42,834 nt of DNA. Source: a virus. The first letter of the stretch is position 1; each line of letters begins with the position of its first letter. The position numbers were made by a program, and so were the translations under genes. The DNA lies in the IMG/VR virus record IMGVR_UViG_3300025896_000006, positions 1 through 42,834 of that record; one strand, 5' to 3'. The notes under the pieces are model-generated. The model was not told the DNA's origin. It did no database searches and was given only the letters and a program-made list of their open reading frames with translations. Of the stretch, positions 32,555-39,018 are shown one piece after another.

Positions 32555-33253
32555 TTATTTGTTTAATATCCACTTCACTGCGTCGATGAACTCTAAGCCC
32601 TGAAGTTTTTTAATAAAGTCGATGCTATCTCCGTGTGCGTCGCAGGCGAAGCACTTGAACCTGTTGTCGGGGAATATAGTAAGGCTCGGATGGCTGTCGT
32701 TATGGAAGATGCACTTGGTAACGTAGTTCTTGCCTTGCCGTTTGTGCTGAACGAAGTCTATTATCGGAACTCTTCGAGCGGCATCCTTATCTTGTTCGGT
32801 AATTCCCACTCCCGATGGAACATTTCGTCCATCGATCGCATCCAGTTGCCAGCGAAGTCGTCGGAGAATAAGCTGTGCGTCTTTGATTCTATCGTTAGTA
32901 ATAGACTCGAGCCACTCGCACTCGACCAGCTTCGCACCATTGGCGAAGGCTCCTTCATTTTTAACGGATTGAAGCTCCTTGTATAAATCTCTTTCAGCTG
33001 CGGAGTAGAATTTAATCTCGTCTCTAAGTCCTGCTTTAGCAATTCCTTTCGCTTCTGGAAAGACATCGAGCCAGTCAAGTAGAGAGGAGGGGAGCTCGGA
33101 CTTTTGCTTGGCACGCCAATCCTCTTCAATTCCATCGAGCCAGTGTCTATAATTGAGCCGGGCTCTAAATTCTGTAGGATGTTGTAGTTGTAACCATTCA
33201 AGGTAACGGTCTTCTGTTTCATATTTTATGCGGTCTTCTGGAGTTATCCCCAT
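32555..33253 (-). CDS. CHC2 zinc-finger protein (primase-like, no TOPRIM)
   Basis: The ATG at 33253 is preferred over the TTG at 33283. The protein is 232 aa. Residues about 1-165 are charged and helical with no catalytic motif that I recognise. Residues about 165-232 contain CIFHNDSHPS, FKCFACDAHGDSIDFI, the Cys-His-Cys-Cys zinc finger of bacterial and phage primases. There is no TOPRIM or other polymerase domain in this protein. It is the first gene of the operon with the AAA ATPase, so it may recognise DNA for a host or partner primase. Confidence 0.8.
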   Translation of the reverse strand: MGITPEDRIKYETEDRYLEWLQLQHPTEFRARLNYRHWLDGIEEDWRAKQKSELPSSLLDWLDVFPEAKGIAKAGLRDEIKFYSAAERDLYKELQSVKNEGAFANGAKLVECEWLESITNDRIKDAQLILRRLRWQLDAIDGRNVPSGVGITEQDKDAARRVPIIDFVQHKRQGKNYVTKCIFHNDSHPSLTIFPDNRFKCFACDAHGDSIDFIKKLQGLEFIDAVKWILNK

Positions 33254-33271
33254 AAAAATCTTGTATTTAAT

Positions 33272-33300
33272 TTGACTACCCAATTATATCAGTTTATAAT
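33272..33300 (+). promoter_or_regulatory. Plus-strand promoter for the HTH/SSB operon
   Basis: TTGACT (33272-33277) and TATAAT (33295-33300) are 17 bases apart. Transcription should start near 33307, 54 bases before the HTH gene. It overlaps face to face with a minus-strand promoter. Confidence 0.75.
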
Positions 33301-33311
33301 CATAATATCAA
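33283..33311 (-). promoter_or_regulatory. Minus-strand promoter for the CHC2/methylase/ATPase operon
   Basis: On the minus strand TTGATA (33306-33311) and TATAAT (33283-33288) are 17 bases apart. Its -10 lies within the spacer of the plus-strand promoter, so RNA polymerase cannot occupy both at once. Confidence 0.7.
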
Positions 33312-33360
33312 AGCACAATTGTATAGAACGTGTTGATAACTCTTAAACCACCGATAAAAT

Positions 33361-33528
33361 ATGGCCAAATTAATTAAACGATTACAAGACATTCGAGACC
33401 CCTATATACTAATGATGTTCAACGATGGTGTGGATGCGAAAGATATTGGAGAAATTGTTGGGATGACTACAACTGGTATATGGGAAGTCATCAAGCGCGA
33501 GAAGGCCCGTGTAGAACGGGATCAATAA
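33361..33528 (+). CDS. Small helix-turn-helix protein (55 aa)
   Basis: It starts MAKLIKRLQDIRDPYILMMF. Residues about 24-48 (VDAKDIGEIVGMTTTGIWEVIK) match a helix-turn-helix of the sigma-70 region 4/LuxR type, with D-I-G as the first helix and T-T-T-G-I-W as the recognition helix. It is encoded right after the divergent promoter pair, so autoregulation or control of the switch is likely. No Shine-Dalgarno is seen. Confidence 0.75.
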   Translation: MAKLIKRLQDIRDPYILMMFNDGVDAKDIGEIVGMTTTGIWEVIKREKARVERDQ

Positions 33529-33563
33529 CCCTTAGATATTAACAAATATCAAAACAATTAAGT

Positions 33564-33588
33564 GTCGGACATCAGTAGATAGTCCGGC
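33564..33588 (+). promoter_or_regulatory. Hairpin before the SSB-like gene
   Basis: GTCGGAC/GTCCGGC pair over 7 bp (one G-U) with an 11-base loop, ending 16 bases before the ATG at 33604. It lies next to the GAAAGGTAAG ribosome binding site and may tune translation. Confidence 0.4.
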
Positions 33589-33603
33589 CGAAAGGTAAGT
33601 AAA

Positions 33604-33993
33604 ATGCCAGAGATCTCATTCCCAAGCGAATGGTTGAAGATCAACAACAATGTGTGGAACGGCGACCTGATCCGATTTACGGACGTAGGCACACAGAACG
33701 ATGAAGGTAACTATATCTTCAATGTTCAAATCATTCATGCTGGAAAGCCAACAGAAGTGAAGAAGTTCCAGCTGAACAAAACCAACTTCGACGCAGTTAG
33801 TAAGCTATACGGCACTAACTCCGATGCATGGGTTGGTAAAGAAATGTCTGTTGAAAAAATTAAGCAGCGCAAACCGGGTTCAAGCGAAATGGTCGATTCG
33901 ATCTTGCTGGTTGCTCCCGCTGCTGATCCATTAGCTAACGCTGGTACTGCACCTGAAGGTGAAGCACCAGCAGTAGAGGACGTAGCATTCTAA
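33604..33993 (+). CDS. Single-stranded DNA-binding-like protein (129 aa)
   Basis: It starts MPEISFPSEWLKINNNVWNG behind GAAAGG. The N-terminal ~100 residues form an OB-fold-like beta pattern (DLIRFTDVGTQ; YIFNVQIIHAG; KEMSVEKIKQRKPG). The C-terminal tail is low complexity and ends EDVAF, close to the acidic tip (DDIPF-type) used by SSBs to dock partners. Position among replication genes supports a role in binding single-stranded DNA, by inference. Confidence 0.6.
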   Translation: MPEISFPSEWLKINNNVWNGDLIRFTDVGTQNDEGNYIFNVQIIHAGKPTEVKKFQLNKTNFDAVSKLYGTNSDAWVGKEMSVEKIKQRKPGSSEMVDSILLVAPAADPLANAGTAPEGEAPAVEDVAF

Positions 33994-34021
33994 TGCCGGT
34001 CCTAAATCTCGGAGGACGCTA

Positions 34022-34207
34022 ATGTCTTTATTTAAAACTAAAAGTGTCATCCGTGACCGCGTGCTCGAAGCTGTGGAACGTAAGATAGTTGAGGTCGAGA
34101 CTATCTACGAAGATCGCGTCGAGCAGGCACAAGAAGCGTACGAGGCTGCCGTGGAGACAGCCGAGAACGAAGCAGTGAACTCCATTGTGGGTAAGCTGTT
34201 CAACTAA
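34022..34207 (+). CDS. Small coiled-coil protein (61 aa)
   Basis: It starts MSLFKTKSVIRDRVLEAVER behind GGAGGA. The whole length is helical with E/A/V heptads (EQAQEAYEAAVETAENEAV). The function is unknown; it may form a small scaffold or accessory to the SSB-like protein encoded just before. Confidence 0.6.
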   Translation: MSLFKTKSVIRDRVLEAVERKIVEVETIYEDRVEQAQEAYEAAVETAENEAVNSIVGKLFN

Positions 34208-34216
34208 ACAAACCAA

Positions 34217-34387
34217 ATGATAATCAATATCATCATCGCTGTTCTTGCCTTCTTTTTGGCAGGAGCGGTACCGATCTTAGATAAAGGTCTCGTGTCATTC
34301 TTTATCTGGTGTGTAATTCTATTCTTCATCGCAGGAATTGGTTACGCTCAAGTAGCACCGGATGGAAAGCCACGCTGGCTCTTCTAA
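34217..34387 (+). CDS. Small two-TM membrane protein (56 aa)
   Basis: It starts MIINIIIAVLAFFLAGAVPI, followed by a second hydrophobic stretch FIWCVILFFIAGIGYAQV and a short charged end. It sits 9 bases after the coiled-coil gene. It could be an early membrane effector; no ribosome binding site is obvious. Confidence 0.5.
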   Translation: MIINIIIAVLAFFLAGAVPILDKGLVSFFIWCVILFFIAGIGYAQVAPDGKPRWLF

Positions 34388-34481
34388 TCAATCAATGGAA
34401 GTCGCAAAATAGTCGGGGGTTAATATGCGAATTTGTCGAAAGACACCTGCTCCTTCCATACCCTTTAAGAAAAATAAACCT

Positions 34482-34814
34482 ATGAAATTAGCACAAGCAT
34501 TATTGCTGCGCAAGCAGCTTGAAGCGAAGGTCCGTCAGTTAGAACCATTGAGACTGGCTGACCCGAAGATGTTCGAGGTTCAAACCAAGCGTATGAATGT
34601 GACTGATCAAACTGATGAGATCTCATTCCACGTTCCGAAACTACAGTTGTCCGACGTGACAGCAGAGTACGACAAGTACGCTACTGCACTTCGTAAGTTA
34701 GACGCTGCTATCCAGCACTCTAACTGGACTTACGATGTAACAGAATTTGCTGACAGCGAAAATCCTTTCGATGCAGCACCTTCTACAACTAACACCGAGG
34801 CAGCAAGCGTTTAG
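34482..34814 (+). CDS. DIP1984-like helical protein (110 aa)
   Basis: The ATG at 34482 (MKLAQALLLRKQLEAKVRQL) matches the usual beginning of DIP1984-type proteins; a longer frame from 34425 adds a basic extension. The rest contains a helical hairpin (AEYDKYATALRKLDAAIQHS) and an acidic C-terminus. The function of that family is unknown. A small hairpin (AGCAAGC/GCTTGCT) covers the stop codon. Confidence 0.55.
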   Translation: MKLAQALLLRKQLEAKVRQLEPLRLADPKMFEVQTKRMNVTDQTDEISFHVPKLQLSDVTAEYDKYATALRKLDAAIQHSNWTYDVTEFADSENPFDAAPSTTNTEAASV

Positions 34815-34820
34815 CTTGCT
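34802..34820 (+). terminator. Hairpin over the stop codon of the 110-aa gene
   Basis: AGCAAGC, a short loop with the TAG stop, and GCTTGCT pair over 7 bp. The following bases (CCTCCG) contain no T-run, so its strength as a terminator is doubtful. Confidence 0.35.
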
Positions 34821-34945
34821 CCTCCGTTCCTGCCGGTTATCAGTGAAGGGGAGGGCCTTGGGCGTTGAGCCTTAATCAACGTACAAGCTGGCCAGTTTGG
34901 TTCCCATATAAATTCTAAAACAACATTCTGCACCATTGAATGTTG

Positions 34946-35018
34946 ATAGCATTAGCTCAAATGGTTAGAGCACAAGCTTTTGGAGCTTGATGTTCTCGGT
35001 TCGATTCCGAGATGCAAT
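34946..35018 (+). tRNA. tRNA-Gln (anticodon TTG)
   Basis: D arm GCTC/GAGC, anticodon stem CAAGC/GCTTG with loop TTTTGGA (anticodon TTG), and T arm CTCGG-TTCGATT-CCGAG are all clear. The acceptor ATAGCAT/ATGCAAT has one A-A mismatch and can be extended outward by two to three pairs. No CCA is encoded (TCAA follows). The noncanonical acceptor leaves some doubt about function. Confidence 0.75.
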
Positions 35019-35139
35019 CAAACAAACTTAAATTGGAAATGTTTACATCCGATTTGCGAAAAAACTAACATTAGAATTTTGAACACTATAACTTTTATTT
35101 GATAACATACCGACCCCTTGGGGTAATCGGTGGGAACGG

Positions 35140-35234
35140 GGGCGTGATGGGTATTTGCGGTAGTGGAGCGAACAGCTCTATTCCCCAAGTGGGAAGACTA
35201 CCATACGTCGGTTCAACTCCGACCACGTCCACCA
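35140..35234 (+). tRNA. Atypical 95-nt tRNA-like RNA with encoded CCA
   Basis: The acceptor GGGCGTG/CACGTCC (7 bp, one G-U), T arm GTCGG-TTCAACT-CCGAC and 3' ACCA are perfect. In place of normal D and anticodon arms there is a stem GGTAGT/ACTACC enclosing two hairpins, GAGC-GAACA-GCTC and TTCCC-CAAGT-GGGAA. I cannot find an anticodon loop with U33, so the amino acid is unknown. It may be an intron-bearing tRNA, a tRNA-like regulatory RNA or a degraded tRNA. Confidence 0.5.
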
Positions 35235-35237
35235 AAT

Positions 35238-35320
35238 CGGTCTGATGCCCCAATGGTTCGGGGGCGGGTCTGTAAAACTCGCTAACCATCAACTCGGTTC
35301 GATTCCGAGCAGGCCGACCA
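35238..35320 (+). tRNA. tRNA-Tyr (anticodon GTA)
   Basis: Acceptor CGGTCTG/CAGGCCG, D arm GCCCC/GGGGC, anticodon arm CGGGT-CTGTAAA-ACTCG (GTA), an 11-base variable region and T arm CTCGG-TTCGATT-CCGAG are followed by ACCA. All stems pair well and the long variable region fits bacterial tRNA-Tyr. It starts 3 bases after the preceding tRNA-like RNA. Confidence 0.9.
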
Positions 35321-35321
35321 C

Positions 35322-35396
35322 GCTGCGGTAGCTCAATAGTTAGAGCGTTGGCCTGAAGACCCAGATATCTTGGTGCGATTCCAAGTCGCAGCACCA
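35322..35396 (+). tRNA. tRNA-Phe (anticodon GAA)
   Basis: Acceptor GCTGCGG/TCGCAGC, D arm GCTC/GAGC, an anticodon arm with loop CTGAAGA (GAA) and a C-C mismatch at the loop-closing pair, and T arm CTTGG-TGCGATT-CCAAG are followed by ACCA. It is separated from tRNA-Tyr by one base, so both are probably processed from one precursor. Confidence 0.85.
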
Positions 35397-35474
35397 TAAT
35401 TGTTTCCTGCTCGTGTATAGGTCACAAAACCTTTCAACTGAATACGTGAGCAGAGAGTAATTAAAGGTTTAACA

Positions 35475-35852
35475 ATGAAACGACATTTTTCCCCAGAAAC
35501 AATAGCCAAACGTGTAGCCACTCGGATTGCTTCTTCGGATGAGCGATTAGTTCCTCGATTTTTTGCAAGAGTTAAAAAGACGAGAAGTTGCTGGAACTGG
35601 ATTGGCACCATTAACAGTACGCATCCGAATAAGGGTGGTTATGGAACACTAAGGTTTAATGGTAAGCGTCACAGGGTGCATCGATTGTCTTGGATGATCC
35701 ACAACGGGAAGATATCACCAGAAGTATTAGTCCTCCATAAGTGCGACAATCGCATATGCGTAAACCCTAAACATTTATTTATCGGCACTCAATTAGATAA
35801 TATGAGAGACCGGTTTAAGAAAGGCCGAAAGTATGTCACAGCAAAAGTTTGA
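35475..35852 (+). CDS. HNH homing endonuclease (125 aa)
   Basis: It starts MKRHFSPETIAKRVATRIAS. It contains SCWNWIGTIN, KGGYGTLRFNGKRHRVHRLSWM and VLHKCDNRICVNPKHLFIGTQ, the classical HNH layout (His in VLHKC, Asn in VNPKH) of phage freestanding endonucleases. The tail DNMRDRFKKGRK is the usual basic end. It overlaps the next gene by 20 bases. Such enzymes usually spread themselves and neighbouring DNA. Confidence 0.88.
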   Translation: MKRHFSPETIAKRVATRIASSDERLVPRFFARVKKTRSCWNWIGTINSTHPNKGGYGTLRFNGKRHRVHRLSWMIHNGKISPEVLVLHKCDNRICVNPKHLFIGTQLDNMRDRFKKGRKYVTAKV

Positions 35853-36600
35853 GTTTACTAAAAAATTTGGGATACAGTTAGCTCCGACACTTTCGGAACA
35901 TTGGTATGCAGTATCGAAACTCAACAAAAAGGGCGGGGAGAAAAAGCTCGGGTACTACCCTTCCGCCACAACAATCCTCAACGCATATCCGCAGGCTGCT
36001 CACCTTAATAAATGGATCGGAGAAAACGGATGGAACGAATCGCAGCGCATTCTCAAAGAAGCAGGATTAAGAGGTACCAAGGTCCACGACGCGATAGAAC
36101 AGTTGCTTGAAGGTGATGAGCTGTGGAATCATCACTACTCCCTTGATGAATGGCACCGCATTGATGCTTTTGTCCGCTGGTTCCAAGCGACAAAGCCAGA
36201 AGTGCTGGCAGTTGAAGTGGCTTTGTTCTCACCGAAGCACGGCTACAGTGGCCGCGTAGACTGCGTTTGTATCATTGATGGTAAGGTAACAGTGATCGAC
36301 TGGAAGACATCAGGTGCTATGTACCCCCATTTCCCATTACAGTTTGCAGCTTACGCACAAGCTATTGAGGAAACCACAAGCTTAAAGGTCGATCAAACTG
36401 CGGGGCTACAACTCGGTACAAAGAGCAAGGCGGGCTACAAGTTCGAGGTACACGAAGGGTGGCGTATGGACTTCGAGATGTTCAAAACAGTAAAGCAAAT
36501 TTGGGAGTACGACCGATTCATTAGCAAGAAAACAAAAAAGATGGAAGCTCCGGTGTTGGTCCTGCCGGATAAGCTCTCTATATTAAACGAGCTACAGTAA
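35833..36600 (+). CDS. RecB/Cas4-like PD-(D/E)XK exonuclease (255 aa)
   Basis: Motifs: GTKVHDAIEQLLEGDEL (the His motif), VEVALFSPKHGYSGRVDCVCIIDG (the Asp), VTVIDWKTS (D-x-K) and FPLQFAAYAQAIEE (the QxxxY-type helix). These define the PDDEXK_1 exonuclease family used in phage recombination and end processing. It is placed between two HNH genes and shares a one-base TAATG overlap with the second. It probably works with the SSB-like protein or helicase in recombination. Confidence 0.85.
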   Translation: MSQQKFEFTKKFGIQLAPTLSEHWYAVSKLNKKGGEKKLGYYPSATTILNAYPQAAHLNKWIGENGWNESQRILKEAGLRGTKVHDAIEQLLEGDELWNHHYSLDEWHRIDAFVRWFQATKPEVLAVEVALFSPKHGYSGRVDCVCIIDGKVTVIDWKTSGAMYPHFPLQFAAYAQAIEETTSLKVDQTAGLQLGTKSKAGYKFEVHEGWRMDFEMFKTVKQIWEYDRFISKKTKKMEAPVLVLPDKLSILNELQ

Positions 36601-36938
36601 TGCCATTTGTAAAGGGTTATACCCCTTGGATTAAGGGGAGAAAAATGTCGGAAGAACACAAGCGGAAAATTGGATCCGCCAATAAAGGTCGTGCCCCTGC
36701 GATAAAAGGAACCAGATTTATACGTATTGCGGATCCATCCAAAGTTAGCTACTCGGGAATCCACGTGTGGTTAATAAGGAATTTCGGCAAAGCTACTCGA
36801 TGTGAGAATGTTACCTGTGCCGGTAGGAGTAAGACATACGATTGGGCGTTAATAAAGGGTGGGGATTATAAGCGTCTGCGAAATTGTTTTATGATGATGT
36901 GCCGTAGTTGTCACGTCAAATACGATAAGCAAAAATAA
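36600..36938 (+). CDS. NUMOD3-HNH homing endonuclease (112 aa)
   Basis: The N-terminal part (GRKMSEEHKRKIGSANKGR) is a NUMOD3 DNA-binding motif. The C-terminal part (CENVTCAGRSKTYDWALI, then MMMCRSCHVKYD) forms the zinc-bound HNH core with two Cys pairs and His. Its start overlaps the exonuclease stop. Its close packing with the exonuclease and first HNH gene suggests a mobile unit around the exonuclease. Confidence 0.82.
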   Translation: MPFVKGYTPWIKGRKMSEEHKRKIGSANKGRAPAIKGTRFIRIADPSKVSYSGIHVWLIRNFGKATRCENVTCAGRSKTYDWALIKGGDYKRLRNCFMMMCRSCHVKYDKQK

Positions 36939-36939
36939 T

Positions 36940-37053
36940 ATGGATTATAGTTCAAGTTATAATGATCTTCCCACGTCATTCTTTGACGGGGAAGACGAGG
37001 AAAACCAAAATGATAGAGACCGAGAAGATGCAGACTATCCCGATGAGCGATGA
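36940..37053 (+). CDS. Small acidic protein (37 aa)
   Basis: It starts MDYSSSYNDLPTSFFDGEDE one base after the HNH stop and ends DADYPDER. It is rich in D, E, S and N. The next gene starts within it in another frame. The function is unknown and it might be a chance frame. Confidence 0.35.
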   Translation: MDYSSSYNDLPTSFFDGEDEENQNDRDREDADYPDER

Positions 37054-37216
37054 GCGGAAGCGTGATCAGGAGATTAATGCTAAGTATCTAAACCGGAAAA
37101 GCAATAATCAGACTGTGCGATTCCGAAAGAATGCTGAAAATTATGCGTCCATGGTGCGTAATTACAGAGAGATTTTCGGTATTAATGTCCTTCCAAAAGA
37201 TAAGCCAATGCCATAA
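37010..37216 (+). CDS. Small basic protein (68 aa)
   Basis: It starts MIETEKMQTIPMSDERKRDQ; the ATG has a GAGG-type ribosome binding site 10 bases upstream, so an extended reading from 36962 is less likely. It is rich in K, R, N and E, with a NYREIFGINVLPKDKPMP end. Its stop overlaps the next ATG (TAATG). The function is unknown. Confidence 0.5.
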   Translation: MIETEKMQTIPMSDERKRDQEINAKYLNRKSNNQTVRFRKNAENYASMVRNYREIFGINVLPKDKPMP

Positions 37217-37392
37217 TGCCACGCAAACCATATGATCCAAACGTAAGATATAGTTATGCTACGGCATACTGCCCTAAGTGCAAGGTAACTTGCTGGTACA
37301 CACCCGGACAGCCGCATTATCAGGGCTGTGATGGGATATTAATTGATATTAAAGAACACGAAAATGATCGAACCGATAAAACGAACACTTAA
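37216..37392 (+). CDS. Small Cys-containing protein (58 aa)
   Basis: It starts MPRKPYDPNVRYSYATAYCP in a TAATG overlap with the previous gene. It has CPKCKVTC (residues about 19-26) and a further Cys in YQGCDG, so a small zinc site is possible. It overlaps the start of the next gene by 29 bases. Confidence 0.5.
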   Translation: MPRKPYDPNVRYSYATAYCPKCKVTCWYTPGQPHYQGCDGILIDIKEHENDRTDKTNT

Positions 37393-37582
37393 AAATTTCA
37401 AGATCACACGCACTCAACTAACCACCACTAAGAAGGTCTCTACCACAGAACGCTTGGCGGAGAGCGAAGATGAGGTTGTGAAAGAATTAAAAGAGAGCAA
37501 CTATTTGCATCAATATGATCAGGTAACCACCAATGATGTAATTGGGGTTGATGAAACTTATACTATCGAAGAGGTGAAGTAA
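37364..37582 (+). CDS. Small Thr/Lys/Glu-rich protein (72 aa)
   Basis: It starts MIEPIKRTLKNFKITRTQLT and ends ETYTIEEVK. A basic N-terminal half and an acidic C-terminal half are visible, with no known motif. It overlaps neighbours on both sides (29 bases and 1 base), so it belongs to a translationally coupled chain. Confidence 0.5.
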   Translation: MIEPIKRTLKNFKITRTQLTTTKKVSTTERLAESEDEVVKELKESNYLHQYDQVTTNDVIGVDETYTIEEVK

Positions 37583-37929
37583 TGATCGTCGCGTTCGACG
37601 TGGATGACACGTTACTCTATCCGCCCGAAGCGATGAAGCTACCAATCGATACCCCTAACTATGAAACAATCGCCATTTACAACTGGTTCAAGCGACAAGG
37701 GAATACTATGGTTATTTGGTCTGGTGGTGGTGTTGATTATGCTGCTCGATGGGCCGAGAAACTGGGTCTTAAGCCTGATATGGTGGTGGCTAAAGGCAGT
37801 ATTCGGGTGGACATAGCTTTCGATGACTGTGATGTTGAACTGGGTACAGTTAATGTCAAAGTTAAACGATTAAACAATAATATAAAAAGGACAATCCCCA
37901 ATGAACGAAAAACTACAAATCCTAATTGA
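37582..37929 (+). CDS. HAD-superfamily phosphatase (115 aa)
   Basis: It has the HAD motif I VAFDVDDTLLYPP (nucleophile Asp and Asp+2), motif II VIWSGGG and a final VDIAFDDCDVELG with the metal-binding Asp pair. It is shorter than many HAD enzymes, with no large cap, as in phage proteins related to the PNK 3'-phosphatase. The likely role is removing phosphates from nucleic acid ends or nucleotides; the substrate is unknown. Confidence 0.78.
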   Translation: MIVAFDVDDTLLYPPEAMKLPIDTPNYETIAIYNWFKRQGNTMVIWSGGGVDYAARWAEKLGLKPDMVVAKGSIRVDIAFDDCDVELGTVNVKVKRLNNNIKRTIPNERKTTNPN

Positions 37930-38095
37930 TCGCGGCCTGTTCTTCGAAGTGAAGTTTATGGCCGGTAGAGAAATTTATAAATGGTTTGGGTCCGTTCAAC
38001 GCCGTAAAAATGGAGAGGGCTCCGACTTTGGTTTCGGCAAGGGTGAAACACTCGATGAATTACTAACTAATTTAATAGAAGAATGCAAGAGTTAA
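37901..38095 (+). CDS. Small protein (64 aa) overlapping the HAD gene
   Basis: It starts MNEKLQILIDRGLFFEVKFM behind AAAAAGGAC. It is alpha/beta with a FGFGKGETLDELLTNLIEEC end that resembles the last part of the next protein (FGATIEEALQDKI). The two neighbours may have arisen by duplication of a small fold. The function is unknown. Confidence 0.55.
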   Translation: MNEKLQILIDRGLFFEVKFMAGREIYKWFGSVQRRKNGEGSDFGFGKGETLDELLTNLIEECKS

Positions 38096-38298
38096 TTGAA
38101 CAACTTGACCGGTGGGTGAACTTCACTGATCCGGGAAATAAACAAACACGGAAAGTCGGTTTGACTATTCACTACTCTCCAACGGCAGATCGTTGGGAAG
38201 TAACCTATGGTCGGAGCAAGAGTAGCTTGAAGCATACGGGCTTCGGAGCGACTATCGAAGAAGCTTTGCAGGATAAAATTAATAAGAGCAATAACTAA
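38083..38298 (+). CDS. Small beta-rich protein (71 aa)
   Basis: It starts MQELIEQLDRWVNFTDPGNK, overlapping the previous gene by 13 bases. Two beta strands (VGLTIHYSPTADRWEVTYG) are followed by a helix with GFGATIEEALQDKI. It is similar in layout to the 64-aa protein before it. The function is unknown. Confidence 0.55.
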   Translation: MQELIEQLDRWVNFTDPGNKQTRKVGLTIHYSPTADRWEVTYGRSKSSLKHTGFGATIEEALQDKINKSNN

Positions 38299-38310
38299 AG
38301 AAAGGATAAT

Positions 38311-38520
38311 ATGAACGAAATAGTAACAGTTTCCCAAGCGATGATCGATGATTTCATCGCAGCAGAAGGTCGTCACCCTCAAGATGCCGTTAGTGGTATC
38401 GATATTAAAGTCGGTGATCGCGTCACTCTTGAAACCATTCAGCCAGAACACGAAGGCCAAACAGCCTATCAACGTATTGTAAAGGTTGGAGAGGAGCCAC
38501 AAGATGAGCCAGCGAACTAA
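38311..38520 (+). CDS. Small acidic protein (69 aa)
   Basis: It starts MNEIVTVSQAMIDDFIAAEG behind AAAGGATA. It contains VSGIDIKVGDRVTLETI, a short beta segment as in SH3-like small domains. It is rich in D, E and Q. It overlaps the following gene by 17 bases. The function is unknown. Confidence 0.55.
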   Translation: MNEIVTVSQAMIDDFIAAEGRHPQDAVSGIDIKVGDRVTLETIQPEHEGQTAYQRIVKVGEEPQDEPAN

Positions 38521-38740
38521 GTGTGTATCGCTCCGTAAGAGTGAGTTCAGCGGTTCTACAATCGGACCGATGGACTATGAAACGGAAATCAACCTAATCC
38601 TGAAGGCGAATGAAGCTGAAGGGTATGAGTTCATTAACTGCACCAATGAAGGTGAGTTCGTTCTCTTATTCTTCTATAAGCCACAGGATCAAATGCAGAT
38701 CCGTCCAGACCTTTTGGTTCCTGAACCAGAAGAAGAATAG
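38504..38740 (+). CDS. Small acidic protein (78 aa), last gene of the plus operon
   Basis: The ATG at 38504 (MSQRTKCVSLRKSEFSGST) follows GGAGAGGAG and is preferred over an in-frame start at 38486. A beta pattern (EFINCTNEGEFVLLFFYK) is followed by an acidic tail. The gene ends at the bidirectional terminator. The function is unknown. Confidence 0.55.
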   Translation: MSQRTKCVSLRKSEFSGSTIGPMDYETEINLILKANEAEGYEFINCTNEGEFVLLFFYKPQDQMQIRPDLLVPEPEEE

Positions 38741-38741
38741 A

Positions 38742-38773
38742 AAAAAGCCGACACAGGGGATGGTCGGCTTTTT
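38742..38773. terminator. Bidirectional intrinsic terminator
   Basis: AAAAAGCCGAC and GTCGGCTTTTT pair with a 10-base loop. On the plus strand a T-run follows the GC stem, and on the minus strand likewise. It separates the plus operon from the converging minus operon (38803-39018). Confidence 0.9.
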
Positions 38774-38802
38774 GATTTCGCACAGGGTGTGCAAGGTAGG
38801 AT

Positions 38803-39018
38803 TTATGCAGGGTTCTGGCAGGCTTCTGTAGGTGGAGGATTATCCTCCGAGTTGTAATACTTTATCGGCGCGTTTCGGCAGTCGAAGTGAACGAGATATT
38901 TTTGGAAATAGGTCGCACAACAAAGATAACCAGCACACACGCTACAATAAAGATAGAACTTGGGAGCAGCTTTAAGCCGCTCCTTGATTCGCTTTTTGAT
39001 TGCGTCTTCTTCATACAC
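38803..39018 (-). CDS. Small Cys-rich protein (71 aa)
   Basis: It starts MYEEDAIKKRIKERLKAAPK. Residues about 25-50 hold CSVCAGYLCCATYF and FDCRNAP, a pattern of five Cys that may bind zinc or form disulfides. The N-terminus is a charged helix. It is the last gene of the minus-strand lysis-side operon. The function is unknown. Confidence 0.5.
   Translation of the reverse strand: MYEEDAIKKRIKERLKAAPKFYLYCSVCAGYLCCATYFQKYLVHFDCRNAPIKYYNSEDNPPPTEACQNPA

Noticed and set aside
35095-35611. Minus-strand open frames across the tRNA cluster
   Set aside because: They are read through tRNA genes and the start of the HNH gene, so they are chance frames.
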